Shown piece by piece: positions 13,716 to 15,348 of a stretch of 15,348 bases of DNA (position 1 is the stretch's first letter; each line of letters begins with the position of its first letter). A program made the position numbers and the translations under genes. The notes below the pieces were generated by a model. That model was not told the DNA's origin and made no database searches. It saw nothing but the letters and a program-made list of their open reading frames with translations. The DNA comes from JAHFLV01 sp964367845. Lineage in GTDB: Bacteria > Patescibacteriota > Minisyncoccia > Phycocordibacterales > DATGWK01. The stretch spans positions 1-15,348 of the forward strand of contig CAYIYW010000012.1 in NCBI GenBank assembly GCA_964367845.1, read 5' to 3'.

Positions 13716-14222
13716 TTACTCATGCTGGTCCCTTGAAATACTTCTCAATTTTTGCAGACCGCGATGGATTCTGACTGATATGTTGTTTTCGGTCTCATCG
13801 CTGATTTCCGCTATCTCTTTGACGGATAAACCCTCCACATATTGCATATAAATGGCGTCGCGGTACTTTTCCGGTATCGTGCCGAGAAAAGCCATAGCCC
13901 GCTCGCCGTCAATTTTGTCAATAAGGGTCTCGCTAATTTCGGCGCCGACATCAAATCCTTGCTCCATAAGGCCGTCAAGCGAGGTCACCTTTTTTTTGCG
14001 ATATTGGTCAATCACCAGATTCTTGGCGGTTTTGAACATAAAAGCCCTCAAATTAAGGATTTCGGGGCCTTTTTGGGCGTATTGCCAAACCTTCATGAGG
14101 GTTTCTTGGGCGATATCCTTGGCTAATTCACGGTCAGACACTCTTAACAGGCAATAGCGAAAAATCGCATCCGCGTTTTGCTTGTAAATCTCAAGAAAAT
14201 GTCGCTCAAAATCCTTGTTCAT
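13716..14222 (-). CDS. ECF-type RNA polymerase sigma factor
   Basis: 168 residues, the usual size for group 4 sigma-70. Region 2 covers about 8-76, with ELAKDIAQETLMKVW (32-46) and LRAFMFKTAKNLVIDQYRKKK (58-78). Region 4 covers about 107-162, with GLSVKEIAEISDETENNISVR (131-151) as the helix-turn-helix. Regions 1 and 3 are absent, as expected. It directs polymerase to a specific promoter set and is followed by a membrane DUF5667 gene likely to control it. The ATG at 14222 has a TATAAT box 17 nt upstream, giving a leader of only about 11 nt; GGGG lies about 10 nt before the ATG. Whether the pair regulates itself cannot be told without a known target promoter. Confidence 0.93.
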   Translation of the reverse strand: MNKDFERHFLEIYKQNADAIFRYCLLRVSDRELAKDIAQETLMKVWQYAQKGPEILNLRAFMFKTAKNLVIDQYRKKKVTSLDGLMEQGFDVGAEISETLIDKIDGERAMAFLGTIPEKYRDAIYMQYVEGLSVKEIAEISDETENNISVRIHRGLQKLRSISRDQHE

Positions 14223-14239
14223 GTGTGGAATACCCCTTT

Positions 14240-14245
14240 ATTATA
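14240..14245 (-). promoter_or_regulatory. TATAAT -10 box for the ECF sigma operon
   Basis: A perfect -10 hexamer 17 nt before the ATG. The -35 position would fall inside the stem of the terminator just upstream and has no good match, so activation by another factor or by the ECF sigma itself is possible. Confidence 0.5.
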
Positions 14246-14250
14246 CATAA

Positions 14251-14297
14251 CAAAAACCGCCCGACCCAGAAGCCAAACGGTTTCTGGATGCGGGCGG
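14251..14297 (-). terminator. Strong intrinsic terminator after the P-loop kinase gene
   Basis: On the minus strand CCGCCCG, a small internal loop, CCAGAA, a 10-nt loop, TTCTGG, internal loop, CGGGCGG and then TTTTTG. It begins 9 nt after the stop codon at 14306 and ends 5 nt before the -10 box of the sigma operon. Confidence 0.88.
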
Positions 14298-14305
14298 ATA
14301 TGGCG

Positions 14306-14719
14306 TCAGGGTTCCCACTCGCAAAGCATCCCCTGAATAGCGCCGGCGGGAACTCCGTGAGTGTTTCGCCGAACGGCCTCGTCAACTGTCGGGTGAGGCA
14401 TGGCCACGATGGCCATGAGGTATCCCCTCTGTCGCGCCGCTCTGACATGCGGCTCGAACTGCCAACGCCTCACATTCGTGTTGTCACAGATGACGGCGGG
14501 AACACCTTCATCCAAACTGCGACAGAATGCCTCGAAGTTTCTCCGGTGATTTCCCTCCAACTCCCTCGGGTTGAAACAATATTTCCCGTCAGCTCCGATA
14601 AAAAAGTCATCGGTTGAGTGAATCCTGCCTGTTGTGCCCGCGAGCATTCGCGCAATTGTGGTTTTTCCGCTTCCGGGCACACCCCGCATGATGTAGACGA
14701 CTTTCGTCACTTCTGGCAT
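14306..14719 (-). CDS. Small P-loop kinase (AAA_33 / NEDD4BP2-like)
   Basis: 137 residues. Walker A GVPGSGKTT at 13-21, then STDDFF (about 34-39) and AVICDNTNVRRWQFEPHV (about 75-92), the 'DNTN..' signature of the polynucleotide-kinase-like P-loop group, followed by GYLMAIVAMP, the usual strand after it. The fold suggests an ATP-dependent kinase acting on a nucleic acid 5' end or a small metabolite; the substrate is unknown. It lacks the phosphatase or ligase domain that accompanies repair-type kinases. The start at 14719 is fixed by AAAGGAGG 5 nt upstream. It has its own promoter and a strong terminator, so it is a single-gene unit, perhaps acquired: such genes are frequent in phages and plasmids. 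Confidence 0.78.
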   Translation of the reverse strand: MPEVTKVVYIMRGVPGSGKTTIARMLAGTTGRIHSTDDFFIGADGKYCFNPRELEGNHRRNFEAFCRSLDEGVPAVICDNTNVRRWQFEPHVRAARQRGYLMAIVAMPHPTVDEAVRRNTHGVPAGAIQGMLCEWEP

Positions 14720-14786
14720 CTCGCCCTCCTTTCAGATATTTTGATGACCTTCTGCTTCCCAGTTTTTCCTCCAGGAATCCAGTATT

Positions 14787-14815
14787 AGGATAAAACAACA
14801 GCGTTATCTTGTCAA
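14787..14815 (-). promoter_or_regulatory. Promoter TTGACA-17-TATCCT
   Basis: Perfect -35 TTGACA (14810-14815), 17-nt spacer, -10 TATCCT (14787-14792, two mismatches). It drives the P-loop kinase gene, with a leader of about 60 nt ending in AAAGGAGG (14725-14732). Confidence 0.7.
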
Positions 14816-14841
14816 ATCCAGCCGAGAATTTAGGAAAACGG

Positions 14842-15348
14842 CTATAACCAACTAGCAATCATTCCGGCCAGTTGGTTCTCCTTGTTTTTAAATCCGTGGT
14901 CAGCGCCTTTGATGATTCTATAAATCAGATTTGGTTGTTGACTTTTTAATATCTCAACAACTTTTGACACATCGCCCCAAGCGTATTCGTCCTTATCTCC
15001 ATAGACAACCAAAGTTGGTTTTCTAATGGATTTGAAATGCCGAAAAAGTGGTTTTGCTGAAAGTTTCACTTTGCGTAAAACCTCGTAGAACGGAAAGATG
15101 TTGTAATCTCCGTCTGGATTTGCGATATCATAAAATCCGATATAGGAAAATAACTCTGGCAGCATTTCCTTAATGACATCATCTCCGTGTTTTGCCTTTA
15201 TTTTTCTCTTTGCTTCGGCTAAAAGTGCCCAAAATCTTGTTTCACCAAGCACGTGGTAATAAATTCCTGTGTCGTCTCCTCCGCAAAGAAGAATATATTT
15301 TTCTACATCGTTTTTCGGCTTATAGAAATTATAGACACAAATTTTATT
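14842..15348 (-). CDS. Alpha/beta hydrolase family protein, C-terminal part
   Basis: 168 codons are in the window; the frame stays open to the right edge, so the N-terminus, including the nucleophile elbow, is missing. The visible part has KPTLVVYGDKDEYAWGDV, the strand carrying the catalytic acid of the triad (Asp in GDKDE), and then IKGADHGFKNKENQLA with the catalytic His of GADHGF. This is the normal end of the alpha/beta hydrolase fold. The upstream part, KYILLCGGDDTG and KIKAKHGDDVIKEMLPELFSYIGFYD, is the cap region. The substrate is unknown. A GTG at 15252 is an internal codon and not the start, since similar coding continues beyond it. No strong terminator follows the stop at 14842. 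Confidence 0.8.
   Translation of the reverse strand, partial: NKICVYNFYKPKNDVEKYILLCGGDDTGIYYHVLGETRFWALLAEAKRKIKAKHGDDVIKEMLPELFSYIGFYDIANPDGDYNIFPFYEVLRKVKLSAKPLFRHFKSIRKPTLVVYGDKDEYAWGDVSKVVEILKSQQPNLIYRIIKGADHGFKNKENQLAGMIASWL

Noticed and set aside
14225..14617. A 130-codon plus-strand frame opposite the P-loop kinase.
   Set aside because: It begins in the -10/terminator region and is antisense to the Walker A gene; no Shine-Dalgarno.
14817..14844. A 5-bp AGCCG/CGGCT hairpin after the hydrolase gene as a terminator.
   Set aside because: Short stem, 14-nt loop and no T run.

Overview
The window looks like a piece of a Candidate Phyla Radiation (Patescibacteria, Parcubacteria-like) chromosome. 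The markers are a DUF5671 membrane protein, an ECF sigma factor paired with a DUF5667 membrane protein, a sigma-region-4/HARE-HTH fusion, a bifunctional phosphoglucose/phosphomannose isomerase and short intergenic gaps. This assignment rests on recognising families by eye, not on a phylogeny. Almost everything is read on the minus strand (right to left); the one clear exception is the CxxCC-type protein at 7491-7985.

Layout in transcription order: an alpha/beta hydrolase running off the right edge; a small P-loop kinase with its own promoter and a strong terminator; an ECF sigma factor and its probable membrane partner (DUF5667, with a Glu/Thr repeat tract); a small hypothetical gene with its own promoter and terminator; a sugar-phosphate pair (isomerase then ROK kinase, 2 nt apart); two overlapping small hypotheticals; an AT-rich pair made of an apparently N-terminally truncated ATP-grasp protein and a C39-like cysteine peptidase; the convergent plus-strand CxxCC protein; then housekeeping genes: YchF, DUF5671 protein, leucyl-tRNA synthetase, the sigma4/HARE protein, a membrane protein with a secretion-ATPase-associated C-terminal motif, and the start of an MltG-like transglycosylase cut by the left edge.

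The most striking signal is in how genes start. Five mostly housekeeping genes (starts 1427, 5153, 6155, 7354, 11884) have a TATAAT-like hexamer separated from the ATG by exactly 6 nt. This would put the transcription start on the A of ATG, that is, leaderless mRNAs. Four small or accessory genes (7491, 9931, 12305, 14719) instead have a -35/-10 promoter, a leader of roughly 27-72 nt and a Shine-Dalgarno sequence. Two initiation architectures therefore appear side by side and roughly follow the core/accessory division.

No tRNA, rRNA, CRISPR array or insertion sequence was seen, and no gene-free stretch exceeds 300 bases.
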